DNA of 64,000 nucleotides. Origin: Sphingomonas sp. Ag1 (GTDB lineage: Bacteria; Pseudomonadota; Alphaproteobacteria; Sphingomonadales; Sphingomonadaceae). Under the pieces are notes generated by a model, which was given only the letters and a program-made list of their open reading frames with translations, was not told the origin of the DNA and made no database searches. The stretch covers positions 1 to 64,000 of the forward strand of contig NZ_LAZX01000088.1 in the NCBI RefSeq assembly GCF_000980895.1, read 5' to 3'. The position numbers and the translations under genes are program-made. Position 1 is the stretch's first letter; each line of letters opens with the position of its first letter. Below are positions 28,561 to 37,183 of this stretch, piece after piece.

Positions 28561-29306
28561 CGCACGCCGACTATGGCTATGGTCTGTGGGGGCTCGCGCT
28601 GGTCAATGCCGCCGTTTTCATCCTCTTTGCGTTCAGCTTCTTCAAGCCGGCAACGCGGCGCGACTGGCGCAGCTTCGGCGCGTTCAGTGCGTTCATCGTC
28701 GCGCTCTTCGCCGAAATGTATGGCTTCCCGCTCACCATCTTCCTGCTGTCGGGGTGGCTCCAGTCGCATTTCCCCGGCGTCGACTGGTGGAGCCACGATG
28801 CTGGCCACATCCTGGAAATGATGTTCGGCTGGCGCATCAATCCGCATTTCGGCCCGTTCCACATCGCCAGCTTTGTGCTGATTGGTGTAGGCTTTTGGCT
28901 AATCTCGATCGCGTGGACGGCGCTTCACACGAGTCAGCGCAAACACGAATTGGCAATGACGGGGGTCTACGCCCGGGTGCGGCACCCTCAATACGTAGGG
29001 TTCATCCTCGTCATGCTCGGTTTCTTGCTACAATGGCCGACGCTTCTGACGCTTGCCATGTTTCCGGTGCTGGTGGTGATGTACATTCGTTTGGCTAAGC
29101 ATGAGGAGAGATACGCGCTCGCGACCTACGGCGATAGCTACCGCCAGTACATGGCCCATGTTCCCGCCTTCTTCCCCAGCTTGCGTTGGAAGCGGGAGAT
29201 TGCAGGACTGGCCTTCACAGGAAATGCTCGAATGGCAGGCCATCAGACGGACGGGCCGGTTAGCGAGGGTTCTCGAGAACACGACAACATGCTGCCAGGA
29301 GGTTAG
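28557..29306 (+). CDS. Isoprenylcysteine carboxylmethyltransferase-like membrane protein
   Basis: The 249-residue protein has several membrane helices and the ICMT/PEMT-type motif GVYARVRHPQYVGF followed by a C-terminal EERYALATYGDSYRQY segment. This is the conserved SAM-binding region of small integral-membrane methyltransferases. The last ~30 residues are polar and may be an unrelated extension. It is translationally coupled to the DUF2933 gene, a pairing frequent in metal-resistance islands. The substrate is unknown. Confidence 0.8.
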   Translation: MTHADYGYGLWGLALVNAAVFILFAFSFFKPATRRDWRSFGAFSAFIVALFAEMYGFPLTIFLLSGWLQSHFPGVDWWSHDAGHILEMMFGWRINPHFGPFHIASFVLIGVGFWLISIAWTALHTSQRKHELAMTGVYARVRHPQYVGFILVMLGFLLQWPTLLTLAMFPVLVVMYIRLAKHEERYALATYGDSYRQYMAHVPAFFPSLRWKREIAGLAFTGNARMAGHQTDGPVSEGSREHDNMLPGG

Positions 29307-29367
29307 ACGTTGTCCTCCTCCGCAAGATCATCACGAACATGACGAAATCGAGGGGGCGTATGTGACC

Positions 29368-29637
29368 ATGCAGGTGACGATCCTTGCGATTGTAGTAAAC
29401 GGCGTTCCCGTCCTGAGCCTCCATCAGACCCGATCCGCGGCCTGGAAGCGGCTCATGAGATTCATAGACGCGAAATGGCCGGAGCGCCTGGGAGCGATGC
29501 TTCCCCCTGCCGAAGACGAAGCGAAGGCGCGCATGTTCTTTCGCGAGGAAGATAAAGACCTGTACGCGATCATCGACGCCGACATATCAGAGCTGCATGA
29601 TGCCTTGGGGTGGGTCAAAGATCCCGTCGTTGGTTAG
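29368..29637 (+). CDS. Hypothetical protein, 89 residues
   Basis: The frame starts at ATG 29368 with AGGGGGC about 10 bases upstream; a GTG at 29362 is a weaker alternative. The product is soluble, mixed alpha/beta and acidic towards the end (FREEDKDLYAIIDADISELHDALGW). It has no signal peptide, membrane helix or recognised motif. Position after the methyltransferase gene suggests a continued transcript. Confidence 0.5.
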   Translation: MQVTILAIVVNGVPVLSLHQTRSAAWKRLMRFIDAKWPERLGAMLPPAEDEAKARMFFREEDKDLYAIIDADISELHDALGWVKDPVVG

Positions 29638-29692
29638 CCCGTCACGCGATCGCCCTCGAAAAGCTGGGCCGCCCACCGATCGAGATCGCAGC

Positions 29693-29725
29693 CACGTCCT
29701 GAACGTCACCGAAGTTCAGGACGTG
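29693..29725. repeat. 12-bp perfect inverted repeat
   Basis: CACGTCCTGAAC (29693-29704) and GTTCAGGACGTG (29714-29725) are exact inverted copies separated by 9 bases. No T-run follows, so a Rho-independent terminator is unlikely. It lies between the 89-residue gene and the cytochrome c remnant and could be a transcript-end structure or a protein-binding site. Confidence 0.6.
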
Positions 29726-29808
29726 GCCGAGCCCGGGCAGTGCGATCGGGCGCTATCTGTAAGCCGGACAAGCAACTGACCTGTTCGACCGCCGTGCCAG
29801 CGGGCTGA

Positions 29809-30217
29809 TTGCCAAGGGCGCGGCCGGATTTTGCGTCGGCGCAACGGGTGTCAGTCGGTGTCGGCCTCTACGGAGAGATGTGCAGCGGCTGTCATCTATC
29901 GCCCCGGCGCGGAGGAATCGGAGGTGAGCCAAGGCCCTTAACGGCAAGCCCCGAACTGGCGAGGGGTGGCGCAACGCCTCACGCCCGCTCAGCAGCCCTG
30001 GATTATCAAGCATGGTGTAAGCTGACGGCCGAGCCGGCGGGGGGCAAGACGCACCGGATCCCCTGTCTGGGACACGGTGGCGTTCGTGCGCTAACTCTCG
30101 GGGATGACGGCTGAGCCGTACAAGCGCTGGTCGCGGGCGCACCTGTCGGCCACGCGGGATGATGAAGAATCTGGCAGGCACGAAATGAGACACGCAAGGA
30201 TGGAGATTCGACCCTGA
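29809..30217 (+). pseudogene. Decayed cytochrome c gene
   Basis: A haem-binding motif CSGCH appears in the frame of 29809 (LYGEMCSGCHLSP). After a frame change, the remaining family landmarks are readable in the frame ending at 30217: PWIIKHG, VWDTVAFVR and MTAEPY, then a DDEES-type tail. In-frame stops interrupt it after IIKHGVS and after VAFVR. The original was a small monohaem cytochrome c. Its end overlaps the presumed start of the PepSY gene, so the two were once translationally coupled. Confidence 0.7.
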
Positions 30218-30939
30218 GAAGCACCAAACTTCGGCTGCACCTTCTCGCGAGCCGCACTCACAAGTGGCTCGCGATCATTGTCGGCGCGCAGCTTCTTTTG
30301 TGGTTCGCGAGCGGCGCGTTGATGAGCTTCTTGCCCATCGATCGAGTGCATGGCGATCACCTTGTGGACCGCAAAGCCGTGGCGCCCTTGCCTCGCGGCG
30401 TGGCGCTCGTCCCACCATCAGTGATCGTCGCGGCGACCGGGACGCGGATCGAGACCGTGAGCTATCGCATGTGGCTTGGCCGCCCGGTCGCTGAGGCGAC
30501 AACGGCCCGAGGGACGCGGCTGTTCGACGCGAGAACGGGCGCACTGTTGCCCGCCCCAACTGCGGCGCAAGCCCAAGCGGTAGCGAGGGCCGCCTGGCGG
30601 AGCAACGATCACCCAAGTGTGAACGTGGAACTGATCGATCGCGCCAGTCCCGAATATCGCGGCACGCTTCCCGCCTGGCGTGTGACGTTCGCCGATCCGG
30701 ACTCCACTCGGATCTTCGTGGCGGCCGATACCGGCCGGATTGCGGCGGTGAGGACAGGCACGTGGCGGCTTTATGACTTCTTCTGGAGCCTTCACATCAT
30801 GGATTGGAAGAATCACGAGGACTTCAACACGCCATGGCTTCTAGGGTTTGCGCTCGGCGGCCTCGGACTTTGGCTTGGCGGGGCCGTGCTTCTTTGCATG
30901 CGTTGGCCGAAGCGGCGTCGGTCAAGCGCGTCAGGCTAG
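30214..30939 (+). CDS. PepSY-domain membrane protein with apparent CTG start
   Basis: The frame encodes an N-terminal membrane helix (WLAIIVGAQLLLWFASGALM), a periplasmic PepSY-like region (SYRMWLGRPVAE ... GRIAAVRTGTWRLYDFFW) with the WSLHIMDW segment, and a second helix near the C-terminus. No ATG or GTG precedes the first helix; the first in-frame ATG (30298) would cut it. The codon at 30214 is CTG within CCCTGAGAAGC, where ATGA would give the usual overlap with the preceding cytochrome c stop. A start mutated from ATG is likely, so expression may be low. From 30214 it is 241 residues. Confidence 0.6.
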   Translation: MRSTKLRLHLLASRTHKWLAIIVGAQLLLWFASGALMSFLPIDRVHGDHLVDRKAVAPLPRGVALVPPSVIVAATGTRIETVSYRMWLGRPVAEATTARGTRLFDARTGALLPAPTAAQAQAVARAAWRSNDHPSVNVELIDRASPEYRGTLPAWRVTFADPDSTRIFVAADTGRIAAVRTGTWRLYDFFWSLHIMDWKNHEDFNTPWLLGFALGGLGLWLGGAVLLCMRWPKRRRSSASG

Positions 30940-31051
30940 CGGACCGGCAGAAACCGGAGAAGCATGATGATAAAGAAAAGTGATAAGTCGCGCGGCGGGT
31001 TGGAACGCAGTTGAACAGGCGAGACTTCGTTTGGCAGCGATGGGGTAGACC

Positions 31052-31321
31052 ATGGCGCATCTGAGCGATGCTGAAATGATCAACTGGATGGCGCTTTATA
31101 CTGCGACCGCTCTGTGCTGCGCGATCGCAATGGCCTTGGCGATCCTTGTTCTCGCCTGTCGCCTCTGGCGCGAGAAGGCCTGGGCGCAGCTTCGCAGCGC
31201 CAAGGATGTGGCGCTGTTCCTCCCCAAATCCTGGTGGCGGTGGCAGAAGCTTTATCTGCTTTCGACGCCCGTGACGCTCGCGATCGTCAGTTCGTTCGGA
31301 TTCACGTTGAGGTGGAGCTGA
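31052..31321 (+). CDS. Small two-helix membrane protein
   Basis: The 89-residue protein has membrane helices at about residues 13-38 and 69-86, separated by a basic, Trp-rich segment (LWREKAWAQLRS ... KSWWRWQKLY). No family is recognised. It ends 5 bases before the stop of the convergent DUF1173-like gene and may mark the end of the accessory island before the conjugation genes. Confidence 0.6.
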   Translation: MAHLSDAEMINWMALYTATALCCAIAMALAILVLACRLWREKAWAQLRSAKDVALFLPKSWWRWQKLYLLSTPVTLAIVSSFGFTLRWS

Positions 31322-31325
31322 TCGT

Positions 31326-32606
31326 TTAAAGGGCGAAGGCGTCTGAGAGTCGGGCTACCAGGTGCGCCGCGTTGCGGTCGGCCGGGGTGACAGTCAACAG
31401 TGGCGCTACTCGCCGAAGCCTTTCGCGTTGGTGGACCTCGGGCTCGCCGAACTCCAGCACCTCCAAGATCAATTGCCTGATCTCGCCGGTCGTGCCTGAA
31501 CGCGCTTCGATCAGGAAGTCGGGGCGGCAGGGGCCGGCGGGAGTGAGGTGATCAAAGACGGGCTTCTCGACAAAGATATCAAGGCCCTCCTCGGCTAGCT
31601 CGCGCCTCGCTTCCAGAAGCGCGCGCAGAACGTCTCGCTCGAACTCGGAATTGACCGGGATGAAGCGACGGCCCGAATAAATCGGTTGGGCAAATGCGCG
31701 CAATGGTGCGTAGCCGTGCGCTTCCGGATACTCGCCTGCGACGATCATTACCAGGAACGGCCCTTTCACCGGTTTTCCGGCGAAAGAGAATGACTGCACC
31801 CTGTTTGCGACCCGCAATTCCTGAGCACCCGCGACCTCGATGACGTGGCCGCGGATGGCCGGCGAAAAGACGGCGAGGAAGCCTTGTGGTGCATGGCCTC
31901 GCGGCCATCGCCTCGCGAGCTGGCGAAGTGCAGCATACGCACGGCGGCTGTGCAGCGCATCGGCATGGGTCCAGAAAGCGCGGCTTAGCTCTATACTGGG
32001 TGCGATCTCGATCTTGGCGGCAGCGCGGGTCAGCGCGTCGAACTCAGCCTTAATTGACGCCGGCTCGACCTCATCGGCGAGCGGCGGGATGCGGTTCGTG
32101 CCGGCGATGTCGATCAGCCGCCACAGGAGGCGGGCGAGGCGCGGCACCGACGCATGGCGGGTTCGATCATCAGTCGCATCATCCTCCGGCCGTTGAGCGA
32201 GCTTCTCCGGGGCGGGCCTCAGCACTTCGAAGTAGCCCTCGGGCGGGTTTGCCGGAGTCTCGCGCGTGCGAATCTCGGAGAGCCTGTGGGTGATCTGATC
32301 GCGGAAGAATGGGCAATCCTCGCGATGCTCAGGCCGCTTGGCGCTCGTCAGCCGGCGCAGATAATAGGTTTCGGCCTCCGACAGAAATGCCGGCGTCAGG
32401 ATCGGTGGAGGCTCTCCGGCGGCAAGGCAGTCGCAAGCGATCCATTTTGCGCCGATACGCGCGTTCTGGACAAGGGTGATGCCCGCATCCTCATCGGCGC
32501 GGCTGCCGCTCCCTGTGTACCAGCGGACCAGCGCTTCGCGCAGTGGGTGTGGAAGAGGGATTCGGCGTCCACCCACGCCGTTCGTTTCGCGATCGATGAG
32601 CCACAT
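31326..32606 (-). CDS. DUF1173-like protein of conjugative elements
   Basis: The 426-residue protein has a conserved N-terminal half with KWIACDCL and an HREDCPFF Cys cluster that could bind metal, and a C-terminal part with a nuclease-like strand order (PDFLIEARSGTTGEIRQLILEV). Proteins of this kind occur beside tra genes on plasmids and ICEs of alphaproteobacteria. The ATG at 32606 is preferred over the preceding TTG. It is transcribed away from the transglycosylase gene. The function is unknown. Confidence 0.6.
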   Translation of the reverse strand: MWLIDRETNGVGGRRIPLPHPLREALVRWYTGSGSRADEDAGITLVQNARIGAKWIACDCLAAGEPPPILTPAFLSEAETYYLRRLTSAKRPEHREDCPFFRDQITHRLSEIRTRETPANPPEGYFEVLRPAPEKLAQRPEDDATDDRTRHASVPRLARLLWRLIDIAGTNRIPPLADEVEPASIKAEFDALTRAAAKIEIAPSIELSRAFWTHADALHSRRAYAALRQLARRWPRGHAPQGFLAVFSPAIRGHVIEVAGAQELRVANRVQSFSFAGKPVKGPFLVMIVAGEYPEAHGYAPLRAFAQPIYSGRRFIPVNSEFERDVLRALLEARRELAEEGLDIFVEKPVFDHLTPAGPCRPDFLIEARSGTTGEIRQLILEVLEFGEPEVHQRERLRRVAPLLTVTPADRNAAHLVARLSDAFAL

Positions 32607-32712
32607 CAAATGGGTTCCACGGCGTCGAAGATCACAGTCTTTGGCACCTCGGGCGGATTGACAACTCTAAACTACTCGATCTCACTTTCATTATTCGGAG
32701 TGGGAGCAGCTG

Positions 32713-33660
32713 ATGCGAGCTTTGACGTTGATCGGTTCGGCCATGGGCCTGGTGGCAGCCAGCGGGGCCGTCGCGCAGCCGTCGAAGCCAATCAGGGCCG
32801 CCCTGGTGATCTCCATGTCGGACGCCGCGCGCGGCACCGGGAACCCGATAGGCCCTGTCGATGGGAAGCCGACTCCGTCGACGTCGGAGGCCTCACCGCC
32901 GACGGCCGGCTTTCGCGTCCACGATCTCAGCCGGCGTTGGGTCGAGTACCAGATGGCCAGCGCATTCACCCATCTACCGGGCGTAGCAGCCGGCGCTTCT
33001 GAGGATTCGTTCGCTCCGGTGGGGGCGGCCCAGCCTCAGGTTCCATTCTCTGGCGCGTCGGTGGCGCCCGTCTCAGCGATTCCGATACCCACATGGATGA
33101 GAGGCGGCAGCGTCTTCGCCGCAGCGTCCGCTACCTATGTGCCGGGGTGCGCTCCCACCGAGTATCGGCCGAGCGGGCTTCTTACGGGCCACGCCGAGTA
33201 CCGGCGCCGAGGCTATTATAGGCTGATGGCGAACATCGCTTGCCAATACGGCATTCCGGTGGGCCTCTTCGACGCCATGATCATTCGGGAAAGTCGCTAT
33301 AACGCGGCGATCTACTCCCCGAAGAATGCGTTCGGCTTGACCCAGCTGATGCCGGACACAGCGGCCGGTCTAGGCGTCAACCGCTATGATGTGGAGCAGA
33401 ATCTGCGCGGTGGCGCTCGCTACCTGCGCGAGCAGCTCGACCGGTTCGGCCAGTATCACCTCGCGCTGGCGGCCTATAACGCGGGTCCCGGTCGCGTGCG
33501 CAACGGCAAGATTCCGCCCTTCGCAGAGACGCAGGCGTACGTCTCCAACATCCTCCTGAATTGGTCGAGGCTCAGCTTGCCCCAATCGGCCCAGGGTGAG
33601 GTGACCGCATCGGGTGATCGGCTCGCAGCTTCTAGGTCAACGGTCGTGACGTCGTTTTGA
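32713..33660 (+). CDS. Lytic transglycosylase (VirB1-like) of the conjugation system
   Basis: The 315-residue protein has a signal peptide, a low-complexity linker to about residue 130, then an SLT domain with catalytic Glu in IIRESRYN, the FGLTQLMP motif and the AAYNAGPGR motif. It would open peptidoglycan for the conjugative channel. It lies upstream of the tra operon on the same strand, and converges on the regulator gene at 33679. Confidence 0.85.
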   Translation: MRALTLIGSAMGLVAASGAVAQPSKPIRAALVISMSDAARGTGNPIGPVDGKPTPSTSEASPPTAGFRVHDLSRRWVEYQMASAFTHLPGVAAGASEDSFAPVGAAQPQVPFSGASVAPVSAIPIPTWMRGGSVFAAASATYVPGCAPTEYRPSGLLTGHAEYRRRGYYRLMANIACQYGIPVGLFDAMIIRESRYNAAIYSPKNAFGLTQLMPDTAAGLGVNRYDVEQNLRGGARYLREQLDRFGQYHLALAAYNAGPGRVRNGKIPPFAETQAYVSNILLNWSRLSLPQSAQGEVTASGDRLAASRSTVVTSF

Positions 33661-33678
33661 GATGCCGCCGTCAAGGGA

Positions 33679-34203
33679 TCAGAGAGCGAAGTCGTTGCCT
33701 TCTTCGAGCACAGCGCGACGCTGCAGTATCCTGCTGATCTCGGCGACCATTTTCTTGATGACCGCCGACTGGAAGTAAGTCCCCCATTCCTTCCGAATCT
33801 CGCTTCCGTCCATTCCCTCGAGCTCCCGAAGCGCCTCTATAAGACGATGAGGGAGACCATTGAAAAGGGTGCTGAGCATCGCGACCAGGGTGGCGAAGCG
33901 CTCGTCGCCCATCAGTTCCAGATCGCGTGCCATTTCCACACTGATAATCGCCTGCATGAGGTCGATGTTGAGCGAGCGGAGAATCGATTGGAATTCGGGC
34001 AGCGTCATCGGGGCACGCTTGGCCGAATCGCGATGAAGAATAACCCCGAGCCGGCTCTTCTTGATGTTCGTCCTCAGGGCCATTTGCCGGATGCCCATAT
34101 CCTGAGCCTCCATGGCCCGCACGATCAGCGGGATGTAGTCGGGATCGTCCCCAGGCGGTGGCGCGCTAGGCGAATCCAGCTCGATTGTGGCCAGCGATGA
34201 CAC
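33679..34203 (-). CDS. Putative XRE-like regulator next to tra genes
   Basis: The 174-residue protein has a helical segment at about residues 25-80 (MGIRQMALRTNIKKSRLGVI followed by MTLPEFQSIL) consistent with a Cro/XRE-type helix-turn-helix. A longer helical C-terminal half has no recognised family. It is transcribed leftward from near the tra promoter region and is a candidate regulator of the palindrome array at 34909-34981. Confidence 0.45.
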   Translation of the reverse strand: MSSLATIELDSPSAPPPGDDPDYIPLIVRAMEAQDMGIRQMALRTNIKKSRLGVILHRDSAKRAPMTLPEFQSILRSLNIDLMQAIISVEMARDLELMGDERFATLVAMLSTLFNGLPHRLIEALRELEGMDGSEIRKEWGTYFQSAVIKKMVAEISRILQRRAVLEEGNDFAL

Positions 34204-34308
34204 AGCTAAAGCCCCCCGAACGACTCTTCGGACCGGGGCAGGAAATCACTCGGTCAGGAACTTGGCAACCCTTTTTGTATCGAGTGCGGTGGGGTTGGCT
34301 CCAGCTAA

Positions 34309-34776
34309 CTACTTGAGAGGGACGACATTCCCGCTGTCACCCGGCTGATTCTCAACGGCAACCGACGATTCGCCAGCTCCCTCGATCCCCATTTTCGAGA
34401 GCAGCTTGGATGCGCTCTGTTCGACTACATAATCGAAGAGAAGCATTGATATGGCATCGGCGACGGTGAGGTCCGAGCAGAGCTCCTCGCTGAGCCTTTG
34501 CTTCGCTTCCAGCAGATTGTCGGCGCTTGTCTTGGTGATCTTAAGGTGGATGCGGATCGACCCGTTCGTCGGAATTTTGCTGAGGTGTTCGCGAAGGGTC
34601 TCGAGATCGTGTTGAGCGAGCGCATGCGAAACGCGGGATTCAGCCAGCTTGTCCACCATGCTGGCGAGGCTCTGGTAGCATTTCGTCTCGTTAGAGAGCA
34701 GGCGAAGGCTCTCCGTGGTCAGGCGGAACAGATACTCCGATATGTCGAGCGAATAATCGCGGCTATCGCCACTCAT
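34309..34776 (-). CDS. Hypothetical protein, possible transfer regulator
   Basis: The 155-residue soluble helical protein contains a beta-strand-like segment (SIRIHLKIT) followed by two helices, which may form a ribbon-helix-helix-type unit, but no family is certain. Its start faces the palindrome array and traA. Divergent position suggests control of the tra operon or of itself. This is inference. Confidence 0.45.
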   Translation of the reverse strand: MSGDSRDYSLDISEYLFRLTTESLRLLSNETKCYQSLASMVDKLAESRVSHALAQHDLETLREHLSKIPTNGSIRIHLKITKTSADNLLEAKQRLSEELCSDLTVADAISMLLFDYVVEQSASKLLSKMGIEGAGESSVAVENQPGDSGNVVPLK

Positions 34777-34895
34777 CTTTGCACGTCCCCCGACCTCGAT
34801 CCGACGGCCCTGGCGACGCCGAGCCTAGCAGGATTGGTTGAGCACGCCCAATACGACTCGTCGGTCAATAGGTCGATTCTACTCTTCGTTCTGGA

Positions 34896-34995
34896 TGTCC
34901 GCAAACCGGGACACGTGTCCGCGTCTGCGGGCGGCGCGTCCGTAAGGGCGGACACAGGTCCGCGAGTCGGGACGTGTGTCCGAGCACCCGGACAG
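34896..34995. promoter_or_regulatory. Array of GGAC-N4-GTCC palindromes before traA
   Basis: Three dyads fit one pattern: GGACACGTGTCC (34909-34920, perfect), GGACACAGGTCC (34950-34961, with extended GC arms) and GGACGTGTGTCC (34970-34981). Half-sites lie at about 34896 and 34990. Centres are 41 and 20 bases apart, about four and two helical turns, so bound proteins would face the same side of DNA. The array sits between the leftward gene ending at 34776 and traA at 35140, a 363-base stretch without other genes. Confidence 0.7.
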
Positions 34996-35139
34996 ATTCG
35001 CGTCTTGAAATGGCGAGGTTAGCAAAAAGCTACACAAGGCGCCTGGTTCCATCTCGGAGTCGTTGTTCCCCAAGTCCATTCGGTCTCACCCTTCAATTGG
35101 GCGCGGAGGAGCCGCGTCTCCATCGAAGGGAAACTCACT

Positions 35140-35460
35140 ATGCAGTCTGTGCTGAAGCGGAGCGGCCGTATGGAGATGGCGATCCTCGCCCTCGCCGTGC
35201 TGGCATTCGCGCTCCTCTACTTTGCCGATCCGGCCTTTGCCGGAGCGGACACCACGTTCGACACCGCCCTCACGAAGTTCACCGACTTTCTCGAGGGCTC
35301 GGGCGGCAAGATCATTACGGTCCTCTCGCTCGCGGGCGGCATCGTGGCGCTCGCCTCGGGCCGCTTCTCCATGGGTCAGATCGCGATCCCGGTGGGCGTC
35401 GGCGTCGGCGCTGGGACCGGCATTCCGATCGTCACCTCGACCGTGACGGCGACGATCTGA
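35140..35460 (+). CDS. traA: F-type propilin TraA
   Basis: The 106-residue precursor has a long basic and hydrophobic leader ending AFA at residue 34, and a mature part of about 72 residues with two hydrophobic segments (IITVLSLAGGIVALASG and QIAIPVGVGVGAG). This is the size and topology of F pilin. Position just before traL supports the call. Confidence 0.8.
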   Translation: MQSVLKRSGRMEMAILALAVLAFALLYFADPAFAGADTTFDTALTKFTDFLEGSGGKIITVLSLAGGIVALASGRFSMGQIAIPVGVGVGAGTGIPIVTSTVTATI

Positions 35461-35521
35461 AGCATCCGCACGGCTCGGTGGGGGTAGCAGCCCCGGTCAT
35501 GCTCGCGGGGAGGGTGGTGCA

Positions 35522-35812
35522 ATGGCCGCAGACAAGTACGCGATCCCATCTCATCTGGATGATCCCGAGCTGATCGGGCTGTGGACCCTGGATGAGTTCC
35601 TGGCGATGGTAATTCCCTTCGTCTGGGGGATCATGACCCAGCACATCCTTATTGGCATGGCGGCAGCGTTCGCCGGCTGGTGGGGACTTAAGAAAGCGAA
35701 GGCGGGTCGTGCAGCGTCTTGGCTGCTTCACTTGGCCTATTGGCATCTTCCGGCCGGCTTCACCGGTCTGAGAGCCACGCCACCCTCGTACCTCCGATTG
35801 ATGGCGGGGTAA
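35522..35812 (+). CDS. traL: Conjugal pilus assembly protein TraL
   Basis: The 96-residue membrane protein has the TraL pattern: a soluble N-terminus (IPSHLDDPELIGLWTLDEF), two helices and a C-terminal WHLPAGFTGLRATPPS segment. TraL is the F-type VirB3 counterpart at the inner membrane. It begins 61 bases after traA, and traE follows at once. Confidence 0.85.
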   Translation: MAADKYAIPSHLDDPELIGLWTLDEFLAMVIPFVWGIMTQHILIGMAAAFAGWWGLKKAKAGRAASWLLHLAYWHLPAGFTGLRATPPSYLRLMAG

Positions 35813-35813
35813 G

Positions 35814-36380
35814 ATGGACCTTTCGTACAGCCATGCGCACAACCAGCGCGTTCTGAAGCAGCGCAACCTGTTGGTGGTTGTCGCAGCCGGGCTCGCCGGG
35901 CTGACGGCGCTCCTCCTCCTGTTCGGCATCTCCCGCGACCGCGAAATCGTGCTGCAGCCCGTGCTTCGCTCCCCGGTGACGGTGAGCAGCGCCGGCGTGT
36001 CGCGCGAATATCTCGAGATGATCACGCGAGATGTCGTCTTGCTGACGCTCGACCGGAGCCCGCAGAACCTCGAATATTGGATGAACTCGGTCCTCGCCAT
36101 CACGGCGCCGCGGGCCCAGGGGAAGATCAAAGGCGACCTTCTCAAAATCGTCAACGAGCAGCGCGGCTCCTCCATTTCCCAGTTTTTCACGATCCAGTCG
36201 ATGGAGATCGACCCGAAGAATCTCCGCTCCGAAGTGACCGGGGAGCTCCACACTATCGTCGGAAACAAGGTGATCTCGAATGAGCGCCGAACCTTCCGTT
36301 ACGACTGGGAGTACCAGGGTCTCTCTCTGCGCCTGATCGGCTTCGGCATGGTCCGTACCGGCAAGGAGCAAGACCAATGA
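35814..36380 (+). CDS. traE: Conjugal transfer protein TraE
   Basis: The 188-residue protein has a single N-terminal membrane helix (residues about 19-41) and a periplasmic VirB8-like domain. The NVYQ-like region of F TraE corresponds to the Asn-containing QNLEYWMNSV segment. TraE is part of the inner-membrane core complex. It overlaps traK by 4 bases. Confidence 0.85.
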   Translation: MDLSYSHAHNQRVLKQRNLLVVVAAGLAGLTALLLLFGISRDREIVLQPVLRSPVTVSSAGVSREYLEMITRDVVLLTLDRSPQNLEYWMNSVLAITAPRAQGKIKGDLLKIVNEQRGSSISQFFTIQSMEIDPKNLRSEVTGELHTIVGNKVISNERRTFRYDWEYQGLSLRLIGFGMVRTGKEQDQ

Positions 36381-37180
36381 CGGCCATTTACGCTTTGGGC
36401 ACCGCCGCAGCCGGCACGATCCTCATGTCGCGGATCACCTGCTTCCTGAGCCGGATGATCGGCGCTTGCCTGGTGACGCTTGCGGTCTTGCTCTTCGCAC
36501 AGCCCGCTTGGGCCGATCAGACGATCATGGCCGCTGACAGCGCCCAGGTGGATTGCCAGGCTTCCGCCAAGGATCTGACCCGCATCAGCCTGGTCGAGGA
36601 CGAGTTCGCCAGCGTTTCCAAGATCTCGACTGGCAATCCGCAGGACGACTTCTCGGTCGTGAACGAGCCGGTGCGGGGCGACATCTATCTTAGCGTGCCG
36701 GAGGGCTACGGGCGCCCAGCGCTGTCATTCTTTGGCACCACTAAGCGCGGCTACGTTTACAAGTTCGTGTGCCGGATCTCTGGTGACCAGGCTGCCCAGG
36801 TGTTCGTGTCGAACCCCGCAATCGCCAAGGAGAAGGCGACCGAAGCTTCGCCCCAGCAGGTCGCTGCCGGCCCCCAGGACGCGGCCGTCGAGCTCGTCCA
36901 GGCGATGTATTCGAACAGCGTCGCCGATGGTTATGAGATGCGCCAGCGCGCGCTGAAGCCAGTCTATGTCGGCAAGCTCAAGGTCCAGATGATCGCCGAG
37001 TATCGCGGCCAGGACCTCACCGGAAAGGTGCTGCGCATCGAGAACATGGGCGACGCGCCGACCGAGCTGACCGAACGCACGGTCGCGCCGGCCAGCGCGC
37101 TCGCAGTCTCCATCGCCGAGCCCAGGCTCGCTCCGGGGAAGGTCACGACGGCCTACCTCGTCTCCCAGAACGTGAGGTAA
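36377..37180 (+). CDS. traK: Outer-membrane-complex protein TraK
   Basis: The 267-residue secreted protein (signal peptide ending AWA at about residue 46) belongs to the TraK secretin-like family, the F-type VirB9 counterpart. Two regions are seen: an N-terminal beta domain (SKISTGNPQDDFSVVNEP) and a C-terminal beta domain starting after residue 180. ATG 36377 overlaps the traE stop; ATG 36425 is an alternative that shortens the leader. Confidence 0.82.
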   Translation: MTAIYALGTAAAGTILMSRITCFLSRMIGACLVTLAVLLFAQPAWADQTIMAADSAQVDCQASAKDLTRISLVEDEFASVSKISTGNPQDDFSVVNEPVRGDIYLSVPEGYGRPALSFFGTTKRGYVYKFVCRISGDQAAQVFVSNPAIAKEKATEASPQQVAAGPQDAAVELVQAMYSNSVADGYEMRQRALKPVYVGKLKVQMIAEYRGQDLTGKVLRIENMGDAPTELTERTVAPASALAVSIAEPRLAPGKVTTAYLVSQNVR

Positions 37181-37183
37181 GCC

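Noticed and set aside
29753..30193. 146-codon minus-strand frame over the cytochrome c remnant
   Set aside because: The plus strand shows recognisable cytochrome c segments; the minus-strand translation is Arg/Pro-rich with no motif.
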